NCBI RefSeq assembly: GCF_036373705.1
Contig: NW_027102662.1
Location: forward strand, 496,001-560,000
Origin: Amia ocellicauda
Lineage: Eukaryota; Chordata; Actinopteri; Amiiformes; Amiidae
Reading direction: 5' to 3'
DNA: 64,000 nt
Shown here: positions 22,787 to 34,451 of the stretch, piece after piece
Layout: the number at the start of each line of letters is the position of its first letter
How positions within the stretch are numbered: the stretch's first letter is position 1
Translations under genes and position numbers: made by a program
Notes under the pieces: model-generated
Databases searched by the model: none
What the model was told of the DNA's origin: nothing
What the model saw: only the letters and a program-made list of their open reading frames with translations

Positions 22787-23184
22787 CTATATCAACAAAT
22801 ATACCTGTTTCTTTATCTTGTAGGCACACACCTCAGTTACATATGTAAATAAAACAACAATATGACCTATTTTAAAAGTAAACAGAGGTGTATTAAACAT
22901 GCTCAGTAAAAGGTCATACAGATGTTGATGAAATGGCCTAATATCATTCTTGGCCCCCTTGAGCGCTTCATCCCAGTGTTCGTACCCTCCGGTCTTTGTT
23001 ACAGCAGCCATTAACTTTTCCAGGTTTGAAAGTTGATCCTCATCGATGGTTAAATCTGTAGAGAAAAGGCTCGCGTTGGCTACTTTTCTGTCAAGCACAT
23101 GGTGTAATAGCGCTCTCAGGTTAGCTGCATGGTTAGCTGTTGATGACAGAACCAGTTGCAGAAGCAGTCCAGAACATTCCCCAT
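22787..23184 (-). pseudogene. Possible Bcl-2-like small protein, altered N-terminus (copy 2)
   Basis: A small sequence replacement near 23126-23140 (shared exactly with copy 4) shifts the N-terminal reading frame. From an internal Met at 23098 the frame is open for 103 codons, including the BH1-like segment. A shorter product could exist. Confidence 0.5.
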
Positions 23185-23196
23185 GTTCAAAGTCCC

Positions 23197-24045
23197 TTAG
23201 TTCAGGTCAGAGTCTGAATCAGTGGCGTAGATGTCGAATTCTTCGTCGCTGCCCCCAGCTTTAACTTCTTTACGGAAGAAATAAGCTTTTAGCTTGCCAG
23301 CGGTTTTTCTACTCGGCTCATCCAGGTCATTGAGCAGCTGCCCAAGTTTCTCTATTATAAACGGCTCCTTTTTCAGCTCCAGCAAAATCTCATCTATGAT
23401 TTTCTGGACTTGTCCCGCAGTGACATGTATGTGGGAGTAAGACAGCGCCTTGATTAGTGCCGGTTTCAGCCACGGTTTGTTGAGTCTTCTGTAAAACACG
23501 TTGAAATAGAACAGGAAATAGTAACGGTCTGGTTCAAACAAACAACTGTGTCTCAACTGACTGGGGTGATTCACTTCACACCCCCGACAGACTTCTTTCA
23601 GAGCTCGGTCGATGAGAGCACTCAGAATATACACCAGGGTGCTTTTAACTACTCTGCTTACTTGGTCACATACCCCGGGCATAAATCCTGCGTATTCATC
23701 ACGCCCCCGGGACAGTCCGATGCTCATTGGGTCGCCTGGTGGTTTGTGGGGTGTTTCTACATCCATTGGACTGACCCCCTCCTGAGACGCACAGACGGTA
23801 AACAGTTCGGCAAAATCGAGGCCCTCCATGAGCTCCAGAGGCTGGGGATCCCCGAGACTCATTTGGACATCTATCGCACCGCATGTTGTTTCGTCCTGAG
23901 GGACCGGGGTCTGAGGTCTTGGAGGGTAACCGCAGTCAGAGGGTTCCGGAGTATATACAAAATCTGGGGAATAGAACCAGGGGTGATCCCGGGTTTGATG
24001 AGGCCTGTAGAGCCTGTCGACGTCCGCAGCTTTCGGGTAAGACAT
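23197..24045 (-). CDS. Conserved Cys/His-motif protein, acidic tail (copy 2)
   Basis: 282 codons, fully open, differing from copy 3 mainly in the Pro-rich N-terminal third. The motif CRGC...HPSQ..H.C and the acidic C-terminus are unchanged. Function unknown. Confidence 0.75.
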   Translation of the reverse strand: MSYPKAADVDRLYRPHQTRDHPWFYSPDFVYTPEPSDCGYPPRPQTPVPQDETTCGAIDVQMSLGDPQPLELMEGLDFAELFTVCASQEGVSPMDVETPHKPPGDPMSIGLSRGRDEYAGFMPGVCDQVSRVVKSTLVYILSALIDRALKEVCRGCEVNHPSQLRHSCLFEPDRYYFLFYFNVFYRRLNKPWLKPALIKALSYSHIHVTAGQVQKIIDEILLELKKEPFIIEKLGQLLNDLDEPSRKTAGKLKAYFFRKEVKAGGSDEEFDIYATDSDSDLN

Positions 24046-24148
24046 TCTCTTTAATTTTAAACCATGAATGAATTGTTGCGCCTTTTATCCTATCTCTTCA
24101 CTACGTCACGACACACCGCCCTCTTAGAAGAGAGTAGCCCCTGAGCCG

Positions 24149-24616
24149 TCAGACGGCGTCAAACATAATTTCAGTAACCTGTTTTTCTGGATCCTCCACA
24201 CCCCCTTCAATAGGGTTTGTAATCAGGGTACTGCTAAACAAAACCTTACGATCTGTAGTTAGAGATAGACTCTTCACCACTCTACCATAGTTCTGCAAGC
24301 TTTCCCATTCACCACCTTTCAAAACCCTGAGTCGGAGACTCCATTTTGCATTCTCTTGGACCCTCTTGCAAGCCATCTAGAGTCTTATCCACAAGCCCCA
24401 GATCTCAATTACCGTCTCAAAAGATTCCAACGTACCCTCCTTCTCTCCCAAAGCAAAAAGCTCCACTCCAACATAGCTGGGATCCCTTTTAAAGCGGTAA
24501 CCCCGTCGAGCCCCCCAGAACAACACCCCGGAGCGTTCAATCTTTAAATTGGTGAGTACAGGAACCCTTGCCCGGGATTGTTTCTTGCGGGGTTTCATGT
24601 TGATGTCGCTGGACAT
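24149..24616 (-). pseudogene. 236-residue right-end gene, broken (copy 2)
   Basis: The 3' part is removed by a deletion ending at the GACGGCGTC junction near 24153 (shared with copy 4), and about 50 bases are missing near 24405 (private). Open remnants are 24377-24616 and 24149-24376. Confidence 0.7.
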
Positions 24617-24734
24617 GTTGAAGAAGCGGGATGTTTCTGATGCTGAGAATTAAAGAGGTATTGCCTAAAAGCAGCGCGGGTTCTTAAATAGAGAGGAGAG
24701 TTTCGGGGCATTGCCTTCAGAGGGGTGGGGGTAT

Positions 24735-24919
24735 TTATGGGTGGCCTTGTTGTTCAGGGTTTTATGGGTGTACACTTTCTGACGGATATGACGTAGGAAT
24801 AATTAAGGAAATAACTCTACCTAAAATCACGCCCCCCAATTACGACGTAGGAATATTAATAAGCTTAGGGCATACATCATAACAAAATAGGCCGCGCCCA
24901 AAAAACCCTACTATCTACT
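24735..24919. repeat. Right terminal inverted repeat, copy 2
   Basis: 185 bp, nearly identical to the other right repeats. One TACGTCA site is TACATCA here and in copy 4. CTTATG follows at 24920-24925. Confidence 0.9.
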
Positions 24920-25571
24920 CTTATGTAGTTGAAGGCGCAGTATAGCTCTGATAGTCTGGTGGTGACGGAAGACCACCAGCCGTTTGAACAAGCCATTCAG
25001 CATCACCTTGTTGGGCTAAGTGCAGGCACTGTCAGAGCGCAGGGCGACCTGCCTTTGAAAGAGTTTCCTAAGTGTCCCGAAATCGGTGCACTCAGAGCGT
25101 CCATCCGTCGACAGGTTGAAATTGTAAACGCGGGTGTAGCCACTTTTAATTAAAATCTGATGATGATGATGATGATGATGCTGTTCTTGCTGTTGTTCTT
25201 GTTGTTCTTGTTGTCGTCGTGGTCGCTGTCATTATTATTGTTAAAGTAAAGCAGTAGATAGATTTGTTGCTACCGTAAGGTGTAGAAGGCACAATAGCTC
25301 TGTGATTGTCTGATGGTGGCACAAGACGAGCAGCAGCTGTTTGAACAAGCCATTGAGCATCACCTTGTTGGGGTAAGTGTAAGTCTTGTCATAGCTCAGG
25401 GCGTTCTTCCTTTGAAAGAGTTTCCAAAGTGTCCTGATGTGCCTTTGAGCAATGCAAAATAGGTCAGTGAAAATAGAAACCATTATCTCACAGGCTGGCC
25501 CACGGGAAACGCCTGTGCGCGTTTTACCAGCCTGCTTCGATGGAAGCCATTCGAAACGCTAGGACGGGTTG

Positions 25572-25644
25572 GTTTCCGTAGTGTAGTGGCTATCACGTTC
25601 GCCTCACACGCGAAAGGTCCCCGGTTCGAAACCGGGCGGAAACA
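25572..25644 (+). tRNA. tRNA-Val (CAC)
   Basis: 73 nt, all stems paired: acceptor GTTTCCG/CGGAAAC, anticodon arm TTCGC-CTCACAC-GCGAA, T arm CCCGG-TTCGAAA-CCGGG, discriminator A. Anticodon CAC. It matches the vertebrate tRNA-Val consensus from memory apart from one D-loop base. The first TTTT is about 65 nt downstream. Confidence 0.95.
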
Positions 25645-25869
25645 ACCCGCGTTGCACGCGTGCCAGTACCGTGTTACCCGTCCTCATCTCCCTGCCCCAA
25701 GGCCGGCCGTCGTTTTCTCTTCCTCGGAGTGGCAAGAAATCCTGACCTTGAGAACAATCGATCGCAGAAGGGTAGCTTTGCGAGGCGCTGGAACTGACAC
25801 TTTTAAAATCGATACATGTTGTTACTGTTACAATACGACCGTAGCAGGATCGGCGACATTGCTGTTACT

Positions 25870-25875
25870 CTTATG
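25870..25875. other. Empty element target site (CTTATG)
   Basis: Host sequence GCTGTTACTCTTATGTAGTT runs uninterrupted here. Its left half flanks the left end of copy 4 and its right half flanks every right end, so this is the unoccupied paralogue of the integration site. Confidence 0.85.
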
Positions 25876-26185
25876 TAGTTGAAGGCGCAGTATAGCTCTG
25901 ATAGTCTGGTGGTGACGGAAGACCACCAGCCGTTTGAACAAGCCATTCAGCATCACCTTGTTGGGCTAAGTGCAGGCACTGTCAGAGCGCAGGGCGTCCT
26001 GCCTTTGAAAGAGTTTCCGAAGTGTCCTGATGTGCCCTTTAGCAATGCCAAACAGGTCTGTGAAAATGGCATCCTTTCGCGGCACTTCAGACGCCATCTC
26101 ACAGTCTAGCCGACCTGAAATTCCTGAGCCCGTTTTACCAGCAGGCTTCAACGATAACTGTTTGAAGCAAGACGCCGCGTTGTCA

Positions 26186-26258
26186 GTTTCCGTAGTGTAG
26201 CGGTTATCACGTTCGCCTAACGCGCGAAAGGTCCCCGGTTCGAAACTGGGCGGAAACA
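26186..26258 (+). tRNA. tRNA-Val (AAC)
   Basis: 73 nt cloverleaf with anticodon arm TTCGC-CTAACGC-GCGAA fully paired and anticodon AAC. The T stem has one G-T wobble (CCCGG/CTGGG). Base 37 is G. TTTT follows about 20 nt downstream. Confidence 0.92.
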
Positions 26259-26537
26259 GCCTGCTGTGGGCCGGCCCTTTTCGTCCTGCTTGCCCTCGTG
26301 GTTCCCCGGAGGCGGTGGGTGGCTTTTCTTCATTGGAGTGCCCGAAATCGGTGCACTCAGAGAGTCCGTCTGTAGACAGGTTGAAATTGTAAACGCTGGT
26401 GTAGCCACTTTTAATTAAAATCTGATGATGTTGTTGTTGTTGTTCTTGTTGTCTTTCTTGTTGTCATCGTGGTCGCCGTCATTATTATTGTTAAAGTAAA
26501 GCAGTAGTTAGATTTGTTGCTACCGTAAGGTGTAGAA

Positions 26538-27109
26538 GACAACAGTAGGTATGGCGTGTGGTATCAAAACATTCAGAATACTTTTAACCTATATAATTTA
26601 TAAGCTTTGTAAAATAAACCCAAATATCTCTTTTGCGGGGATAAACGCTGTTCTGAGTAGTTTGTGACTTGTTTATTACCAAACAAAGCATCGCTATTAA
26701 AAAAAAAAAAATCACTGTAAAAGCGCTAGTTATTTTAGATCTTTATAGTTATTTTCTTGGCTCAGGTTGTTTTTTAGCGCTTATAAAGGCCTGAAATATT
26801 CTTAGTGGTTGTTGACTATAGGTCTTGATGCTTAAAAATGTTTTTTTGAGAGACCAAAAGGTTCTAATAAAAGTTTAGAGTAGAGAGGAGAGAGATCGTC
26901 TCCATCTTGGTTTCTATTTGAAATTTGATGCAGTGTCATTTTATTGGTTGGTTTTGATATGTTAATTGGTAACAGGGCGGCACAAAGGCCAGACCAGAAC
27001 AATGCCTTACAAGCAGATCCGGCATGTGGCCATCAGTATAAGTATGAAGGTCTGGTCTTCAGCTCGACAGACTCATACTGACCTTTCGATTTAAGACTAA
27101 AGATCAACA
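26538..27109 (+). promoter_or_regulatory. Left-end noncoding and promoter region, copy 3
   Basis: 572 bp with no gene. A TATAAGTA box at 27037-27044 lies 73 bp before the exon 1 ATG and is the best candidate core promoter. Upstream are the AAGCGCTA inverted repeat with a TATAAAGG box, and AGACCAGA/TCTGGTCT arms flanking the proximal promoter. Confidence 0.6.
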
Positions 27110-29151
27110 ATGTCCGGAAACAACATCAGCGACTTCGATTTAAACGAGTTTTTAGGCAAGTCTTCAGATTATTTTCATTGACTCAGAGCGTGTTGTGTGC
27201 ATGTATTGTAAATAAGGCTATAACATTTGTTTTAAGTTCTGTAAAATTATTTTTCAGCCAGTCAACAGGAGTTAATTCCCAACGCTGAGGAGATCATCTG
27301 GAACAACGACGGTAAGATTTTTGTGTTTGCGCTCATGGGTTCTTATGTATGGGTGTGTGTGGTTTTGAAGCGGCTCATTAGAGTTATGAAAACGTTTTAA
27401 TATATATTAATGCCGGTCTCTTTAATTACACAGAAACTATCGAAAGGCCTGTGATTAATGTCTCCGAGGATCGACCAAGAGAAGTGGTCGTCCCTAGACA
27501 GGCTGTCTGCCGACCGGGTAAGAACTAAACCCCTGTTTGTTTGTATAACGTTTCTGTAAGATGTTTGAGTCCAGTTTTGTTAATTTTAAAAAATTATCCT
27601 GTCTAACAGTATTAAGAAACGTGGTTCGAGACAACGAAAGGCCTTCCACATCGAGGGCTTGTTTCGTTTTACCTACGAGAACAGTAACCTTTCAAGAATC
27701 TGAAAGGCCGTCAGCCCCGGTATCTGATAGCTGTGAGTATATATCTGCAGCCTGTAAGAGGTTAAAGCTTTTTATAAAGCGGTGTGGTTAAAGGTTAAAC
27801 ATGTCTCTTACCTTCACAGCGGTGCAAAAAGCTAAACCAGCCAAAAAAAATAAGAAACGATTATTCTGTGGAGGTAAGTAAGATCTTTCAAACTTTAATG
27901 TTTTTAAAAGGGCTTTGTTTGCCCGTTGAGGGCTAATATTTAAGCGATGGGTGACCGTTTCCTGTAGGGCGGGGGGTTCTGGGAAAGATCTTTAGAAGTC
28001 CGGACAGGTCTAGGCTTGTTTCTGGGGAACGTGTTTAGAAATGACCGATTGCCGTACCGTCTGGTTAGGAAGTAAAGCCGTCCGAAAGGGTTTAGTAAGT
28101 TGTTTGACTTATCTCCCGCTATTATACTTCTGTTTTAAAGTGGTTGTAGGAAAAGGCTTGAAGGTGTTCATTGTATTTAATATTTAAACAGATCGTGAAA
28201 ACGTTTGTGAAACAGGAAGTCCCGGGATCAGGAATCGTTTACACTTGGAAGGTTCGTTTAAAAATGAAATGTTGTTGTGTGTGTGTGTGTTTTATTAACA
28301 ATATTACAGTTTTTAAAGAAACATTTAAGAAACAGTTTATTTACAGCGGCTTCTCTGTTTTACATTTATTATCAAGTCCTAATAAATATATTGTCTGTAA
28401 ATAATATTGCGTTGTATTGAATGTCTAAGGCTATTTTCAAAGGTCTAAAAAAGCTAAAGGTTTTGAATGTCCTGGACATGTTGTTTTAAGTTTGATTTCT
28501 GTCGCCGTTTAAAGATGTAAATGTAATGTATATTTTTATTCTTCCCAAGACTCTTGGGATAGTCATTCTGTGGATGAGCTATTGAGAACAATTACCCCGT
28601 CTAAGTGGGATCAAACATCTTCCCCGGTGAGATCACCAAGAGGATCCCCCACGGTGGTCATGGAGACCCCCCAACATCTACTCAGGCCACAGCCTTCTGG
28701 GGGTAATTCAACACCCCAGATTCAGCCCGCCGCATTGTCGGGCGGAACAAATAGAGGCATCCAACAACCTCATGGGTCGCCGTCAGTCAGGGCTGACACA
28801 CCACCCAACGACGGCCTGGTTTCAACATCGTTCCCCCAGACCCATTTCTTGGCTACAGAAACGCGGAACAGTACCCCGCGCTTGGCCAGGGTGTCACCGC
28901 AAAGGCCTTCTTGGTCTCCGTCCATGAGTATACGCTCGCTCCCTGCCTCCTTCGACCGAGATTTACCGGAGCGACCATCCTTTGAAGCTGAGCCAGGCCA
29001 CCAGCCCCCGGAGCTACTTCCTGAAGGTCAGCATGAGTTGCTACATACTTTGTTACAAAATCAAAGACTTGTGTTAGTGGGGCAAAACCTGGTGATAGAG
29101 AGCCAAAACACCCTTATTAATACCCTTACTAACGAATTGTACAGTATTTAA
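27110..29151 (+). CDS. Seven-exon spliced accessory gene, Ser/Pro-rich product (copy 3)
   Basis: Not recognised. Proposed exons: 27110-27155, 27258-27311, 27434-27517, 27610-27732, 27820-27873, 28192-28251, 28550-29151 (1023 coding bases, 340 residues). Each boundary has an AG acceptor after a pyrimidine tract and a GT donor, except intron 1, which has the GC-type donor AG/GCAAGT. All six introns are phase 1 and all five internal exons are multiples of three, so the frame stays open through every junction and through any exon skip. The product has short basic clusters from exons 4-6, a long Ser/Pro/Thr-rich region, and a C-terminal Leu-rich amphipathic helix. First gene of the rightward block; position suggests an early regulatory protein. 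Splicing is inferred, not observed. Confidence 0.7.
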
Positions 29152-29217
29152 TGTTATAATAGACACAAAACGCCTTACTATTGTGGGTTGTTGGAAAAAT
29201 AAAAAATAAATTAAAAA

Positions 29218-32200
29218 ATGTCCTGACTTGGTAAAAGAACTCACAAACTAAAGGATTATGAACAAGCTAGGGCCCCAAAAAGACCTTCCCGAGAGAACAT
29301 CCCCGGCCCTGTTGTGAACTCCTCTGATGTCCCAATGAACCTGGAACTATTACAAATGATAAATGATGTAAATAACCCCCAATTACCACCGATAGAATGT
29401 GAATTAACAGACTTACCGGTGAACCCCGACCTGTTACAGATGGTCAATGATCTAAATAACCACCTCCCACCGGTAGCGCTTATAGAGGCTCACCCCCTAG
29501 TTCACCCCGATTTGTTTGAAATGGTGGAGGCTTTGGAGGAGCTACCCCGACCAAATTCTGCCCCTATTATAAATGATTTGAGACAATTAGAACACAGGAT
29601 GGCGGCAGAAGCAGCCATCACTATAGAGGAGGGTCTTGACATTAACCGGTTGGATATCTTTGAAGGACTTTTACAGGCTTTAAATGAGCCTCCTCAAAAA
29701 GGGGGTTTTGTAGATGTCAGCAGTGGGGGTGTTCGGAATGTGGAGGGTTCTGAGACTGATAAGGCTGTGGAGGACATGCTCTGTGAGAATGTAGGGGGTG
29801 AAGGCTTTGTTCAAAATGATGATGTGTCCAAGAGTACCAGTGATCCCGTGATTATAGATAGACCGGCCTATAACAATTTTGAAATGATTCAGCGTTTTAA
29901 TTTTGCAGAACTTTTAAATTGTGACAATTATGCAGAAATATTTGTCAACATACACGAGGCCTTGCAAAAAATGCTTGAACAGGTTGCTGAAAGGGTCAGA
30001 CCTCGAGATGTTGTACAGTTAGAACTCAGAGGGGATGATTTGTTTAGCAACCTATCTGTAATGCTGAGTGGAGATAATTTAGATGTCTGGCTAAAATCGA
30101 AGCGTTATTGCAAAGTAACGCAGCCATCTTAGCTGATGAAAGTCTGTCTCTGGTAATGAATGTGGTTCGTAACCCTGAGGGTGGGGCGCTTAGAAGACTG
30201 TCGAAATGCTTGAAGAACGTCATAATTAGGACCAAGCTCAGGCAATTAGTGGTGAGTTCCAGTGGGGACAATAAGCTCTGTTTTGCTTACAGTTTAATAA
30301 AACTACTCACCCCCGACATGCCTGAACCCCAAGCTCTGCAAGAGGCTTTAATGCTTCATCAGAGGGCCGGCTTAAACTCTCAACAGATGGTTGCCTTTTC
30401 AGACATCACCAAGTTTGAGGAGTTGTTGTCTTTAAAAATTGTTGTGTGGTACCGTTGTGAGGTAAAGGAAGTATTTGTGAAATTTCAGACACATCCTGAA
30501 ACCTATACACAGACACTGTTTCTCTTCCTAAGTGATAGTCATTACTTTGGAATAAAGAGTTTGACGGCTTTTTTGGGTTGTTCGTATGTTTGTCATTGGT
30601 GTTATAAGGCCTTCAATGATAAGCTTAAGCACCGCTGTGACGGTTACTGTAACGTCTGTTTCAATCCGCAATGTCATAAGGGTTTGGCCCCTACCATCCG
30701 ATGTAAAGATTGCTTAAGGATTTGTCTCTCAGCGTTCTGTTTTTCCGAGCATAAGGTACAGAGGGCCGCTGCTGAGGGGGTTAAAAAACGGAGTTATTGT
30801 GATCAAACTAAATATTGCCCGCAGTGTTGCCTCCAGTACCGTTTTCATGAGGTTAAACCACACAAATGTCTGGAGCCGAGATGCAGGATCTGTAATGCTG
30901 ATTTAACCCCGGGGTCCGAACACCAGTGCTTTATTCAGCCGGTTAAAAAGGAGCCGCCGCACAACCGGTATGTCTTTTTTGATTTTGAATGCCGGCAAGA
31001 AAACGGGGTCCACGTTGCTAATTATATACACTGTATTGACATGTTGGATCGTGAGTGGTCAGCTAGCGGTGAGAGTTGTGTCAGGGATTTCTTTACGCGG
31101 TATCGCGGTCCAAAATACCTCAATTACACATTTGTTGCCCACAATGCTAAGGGATATGATTCTTACATTTTGATGAAGTATCTGGTGGAAAATGGGGTGA
31201 CCCCAAAAATAATAGCTCAGGGTAGCAAGATCATGTGTTTCACCGACGAAGCTTTCAACTAACGTTACATAGACTCGTTAAATTTCCTCCCCATGAAATT
31301 GAGCGCTTTGCCTAAGGCTCTGGGTTTTGAGGCTCAGAAGAAAGGTTGGTTCTGCCATTTTTTTAATACTAAGGACACTCAAAATTATCGAGGGTCCTAC
31401 CCGCCCGCCTCTTATTATGGGGTTGATACTATGATGTCTCATGAGAGGGAGGAATTCTTTAAATGGTACAATACGGTTAAGGGAGGTGTTTTTGATTTCC
31501 GAGAAGAGATGGCCGCTTATTGTAAAAATGATGTGGTGATCCTTAAAGAAGCCTGTGTGCGTTTCCGCGCCGAGGTTATCAACACATCGGGTCTCGACCC
31601 TTTGCAAAGTGTGACCATAGCGTCTCTCTGCATGAAAATGTATCGGTCCAATTTCTTGCAGAAAAACACTATAGCGGTCACCACTTCTGACAACTATCGT
31701 GCTAGACAAAAGAACTTTTCGACTGTCTCCATACAGTGGCTGGAATACCTGAGTGCCCGGGATAACATCTTCATCAGACATGCTTTAAATCAAGGGGAAG
31801 TCAAAATGGGGCCTTACTACTTAGACGGTTTTAGCGACGTGTCCGGGCGGCGTACCGCTTATGAGTTTGCAGGTTGTATTTACCATGGCTGTCCTCAGTG
31901 CTTCGACCCAAACACCTTTAACCCCGTAACACAAAAACTCTGCGGTGATATGTACTATGATTTCCAGGAACGAATTGAAACTTTAAAAAACACCTATGGT
32001 TTGAACGTGCTGGTGATTTGGAAACACGAGTGGACGACCCTGAAGCAACAGGATGCGGGGGTACAACGGTTTATGGAAACCTTGGACTTTCCTGAACGTC
32101 TTGAGCCCCGGGATGCGTTATTTGGGGGTCGTACCAACGCCCTCTGTTTACATTATGAGGTAAAGGAGGGTGAGAGAGTAGATTACTATGATTTCACCAG

Positions 32201-33446
32201 TCTGTACCCTTATGTCAACAAGACCAAAATGTACCCGGTGGGGCGTCCAACCATTGTTTATCGTGACTTTCTCGAAATCGGACATTACTTTGGTTTGATC
32301 AAAGTCACCATGTACCCTCCTCGCGAGCTGTTCTTACCCGTGTTGCCTTACAGGTGTTCGGGAAAATTGATGTTCCCTCTGTGTAGAACGTGTGTGGAAA
32401 CTGAAAATCAAACTACCTCTTGTCTGCACAGTGATGAAGAGAGAGCGCTGACGGGTGTCTAGTGTAACATTGAGCTTGACAAGGCGGTGGAGAAAGGTTA
32501 CAGAGTCGGTAAGGTGCATGAGGTTTGGCATTTTTCTGAAAAATCTGATACTCTTTTTGCTGATTACATTATGACCCATCTGAAAGGGAAACAGGAGGCA
32601 TCGGGCTATCCCTCATGGTGTGTTGACTCCGCGGCCAAAGAGCGATACGTTCAGCAATATTTTGAAAAGGAAGGGATCCGTCTAGAGCCGGGGAACATAA
32701 CTGTAAACCCCGCCAAGAGACAAATGTCCAAACTGATTTTAAACAGTCTGTGGGGTAAGTTTGGGGAAAGAAATTACCGTCTAAACACAACCTTGATTAA
32801 AACCCCTGAACAGTTTATAGAATTTATGTTTTCAAAACAACATGCAGTATCACACTTTCAATTCTTAAATGACCACGTGGCACAGGTCCAGTGGAGGGCC
32901 CCTAAAGATTTCCCCACCAAACAGGGGAACGTTAATGTTTTCATAGCGGTTTTTACCACGGCTTACGCCCGGCTTGAACTGTACAACTTAATGGATCAGT
33001 TGCAGGAACGCACGCTCTATCATGATACTGACTCTGTAATCTTTGTCACCAGGCCAGGGGATTGGGTCCCTCCCCTCGGGGACTACCTTGGGGAGTTAAC
33101 GAGCGAACTAGATCCTCAGGACCACATAGTGGAGTTTGTTTCAGGGGGTCCTAAGACTTACGCATACAGAACGGCTGCGGGTAAGACCTGTATGAAAGTT
33201 AAGGGTTTCACTCTGAACCATTGTAACAACAAGCTCATTAACATCAAGTCTCTGACGACCCTGGTAGAAAGTTTTGTAACCAAGAAAGACGCGCCTCCTC
33301 GTGAGATTATTACAGCCGGAAATCAGATCTATCGCAATAAAAAGGGGTACACGTTGGAAAATAGATCACTAAACAAACGATTCAGGGTGGTGTACAATAA
33401 AAGAGTGTTGAAGACTGATTATACCACTCTGCCTTATGGATATTAG
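29218..33446 (+). pseudogene. polB: Protein-primed type B DNA polymerase (copy 3)
   Basis: About 1,400 codons, replicative polymerase of the protein-primed family B. The N-terminal region (from 29314) has three repeats of an LLQM(I/V)NDLNN-type helix. Exonuclease motifs: FDFEC, AHNAKGYDSY, YCKNDVVIL. A Cys/His-rich region precedes them. Palm motifs: A DFTSLYP, B LILNSLWGKFG, C YHDTDS. Breaks common to all copies: TGA in the third codon, a one-base frame change near 30087-30096, and TAA at 31260-31262. A private TGG-to-TAG lies at 32460-32462. The stop overlaps the ATPase start by 11 bases. The shared breaks suggest a defective founder; recoding is possible but unsupported. Confidence 0.94.
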
Positions 33447-34107
33447 CGGTGGTTTTGATAACAGATTTCAACACCCTTTCTCCTGTATTATAGCCGGTCC
33501 CTCCAATTCGGGGAAGAGCTATCTTATAAAGAACATCATAGAAGATGTGGACGCAACCGTGTCCCAAGCTCTTGACAACATAGTGTGGTGTTACTCTTGC
33601 TGGCAACCTCTCTACGATGATTTGGCTTCGAAAAAAAATAATCTGAAATTTGTGCAAGGTCTCCCCGCCTCGTTGTGTGACGATGACTTGTTCCCGCCCG
33701 GTCAAACTAATCTAGTGATCCTTGATGACCTGATGGAGCAGGCCGGTGACAACAGTGAAGTGGAAAAAGCTTTCACAAAGTACACTCATCATAGGAATTT
33801 AAGTATTATTTATTTAGTTCAAAATCTATTTTTTCAAGGTAAAAAAAGCCGCACTATTAATTTAAATGCCAATTATATAATTCTTTTTAAAAACCCCAGA
33901 GATAAACTACAGGTCACCGTCTTGGCTCGTCAAATGTACCCTAACCAGACCAAGTTCTTTTTGGAGGCATTTGAGGATGCCACCAAAAAACCCTACGGGT
34001 ACTTGATTGCGGACTTAAAAGCACAAACCCCAGAAGACTTTCGCCTCAGAACAGGTTTGTGCCCGCCCGATTGGCCGGCAGTGTATGTGCTAAAGAAAAG
34101 GAAATAA
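33436..34107 (+). CDS. FtsK/HerA-type genome-packaging ATPase (copy 3)
   Basis: The only intact ATPase gene in the window: 223 codons. P-loop ATPase of the kind that pumps DNA into preformed capsids in Polintons, virophages and other double jelly-roll viruses. Walker A is GPSNSGKS (residues 21-28). Walker B is NLVILDD (92-98), with the acidic pair that coordinates magnesium. A downstream YLVQNLFFQ segment fits the sensor/arginine-finger region. The C-terminus is basic (LKKRK). The start ATG overlaps the polymerase stop by 11 bases, and the gene is followed six bases later by the small basic protein gene, a compact layout typical of the packaging and morphogenesis block. Confidence 0.94.
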   Translation: MDISGGFDNRFQHPFSCIIAGPSNSGKSYLIKNIIEDVDATVSQALDNIVWCYSCWQPLYDDLASKKNNLKFVQGLPASLCDDDLFPPGQTNLVILDDLMEQAGDNSEVEKAFTKYTHHRNLSIIYLVQNLFFQGKKSRTINLNANYIILFKNPRDKLQVTVLARQMYPNQTKFFLEAFEDATKKPYGYLIADLKAQTPEDFRLRTGLCPPDWPAVYVLKKRK

Positions 34108-34113
34108 ATAAGA

Positions 34114-34449
34114 ATGTCTGTTCGGATTAAAAGAAATCTGCCGCTTTTGCAAATGTTATTTGAGGGGAGCCCGCGCCATAGGAAAGCTGTGCTGGCAGGG
34201 GCCCCCTCGGATTTGATCGAGACCCTGTGTGAAATAGCTTTTAACATCTTACGCGGTAATATACCCCTAACCCCTTCTCAACATTCTAAACTCAAAAAAC
34301 AAAAAGCGGTTATCAAGATCATCGCTAATAAGAAGTATTCTATTAAACGAAAAAGAAAGAAGATTAATCAAACCGGGGGTTTTATAGGACCGCTGTTGAG
34401 CATAGCCGTGCCTTTCCTAACCAGTCTTCTAGCTTCCAGAGTGGGTTAA
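34114..34449 (+). CDS. Small basic protein with hydrophobic C-terminus (copy 3)
   Basis: 111 codons, intact. Not assigned to a named family. An N-terminal helical part (RIKRNLPLLQMLF, then APSDLIETLCEIAFNIL) is followed by a Lys/Arg cluster (KKYSIKRKRKKI) and a Gly-rich hydrophobic end (GGFIGPLLSIAVPFLTSLLA) that could insert in a membrane. From memory, Polintons of animals often have a similar short gene at this position. It lies between the ATPase and the 247-residue gene, so a virion or packaging role is plausible but not shown. It is open in three of four copies, which argues that it is a real gene. Confidence 0.78.
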   Translation: MSVRIKRNLPLLQMLFEGSPRHRKAVLAGAPSDLIETLCEIAFNILRGNIPLTPSQHSKLKKQKAVIKIIANKKYSIKRKRKKINQTGGFIGPLLSIAVPFLTSLLASRVG

Positions 34450-34451
34450 TA

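Larger units (their letters stand above)
9600..24919 (+). mobile_element. Polinton/adintovirus-like element, copy 2 (left-truncated)
   Basis: Joins host sequence directly to element interior at ...GTGTAGAAG/ACAACAG, so the left inverted repeat and 875 bp present in copy 4 are missing. The right end (24919) is intact and followed by CTTATG. This is the most decayed copy in its polymerase gene. Protease, integrase, small basic, 247-residue and Cys/His genes are open. Confidence 0.93.
24920..26537. other. Host tRNA-Val units between copies 2 and 3
   Basis: Order: beginning of an AAC unit with its tRNA deleted (junction near 25080), microsatellite at 25158-25215, a complete CAC unit with tRNA, an intact CTTATG target (25870), a complete AAC unit with tRNA, a microsatellite near 26424-26466, then the breakpoint into copy 3. 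The AAC and CAC units share a diverged ~180-bp block upstream of each tRNA, showing that the units are old duplicates. No protein gene is recognised. Confidence 0.85.
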
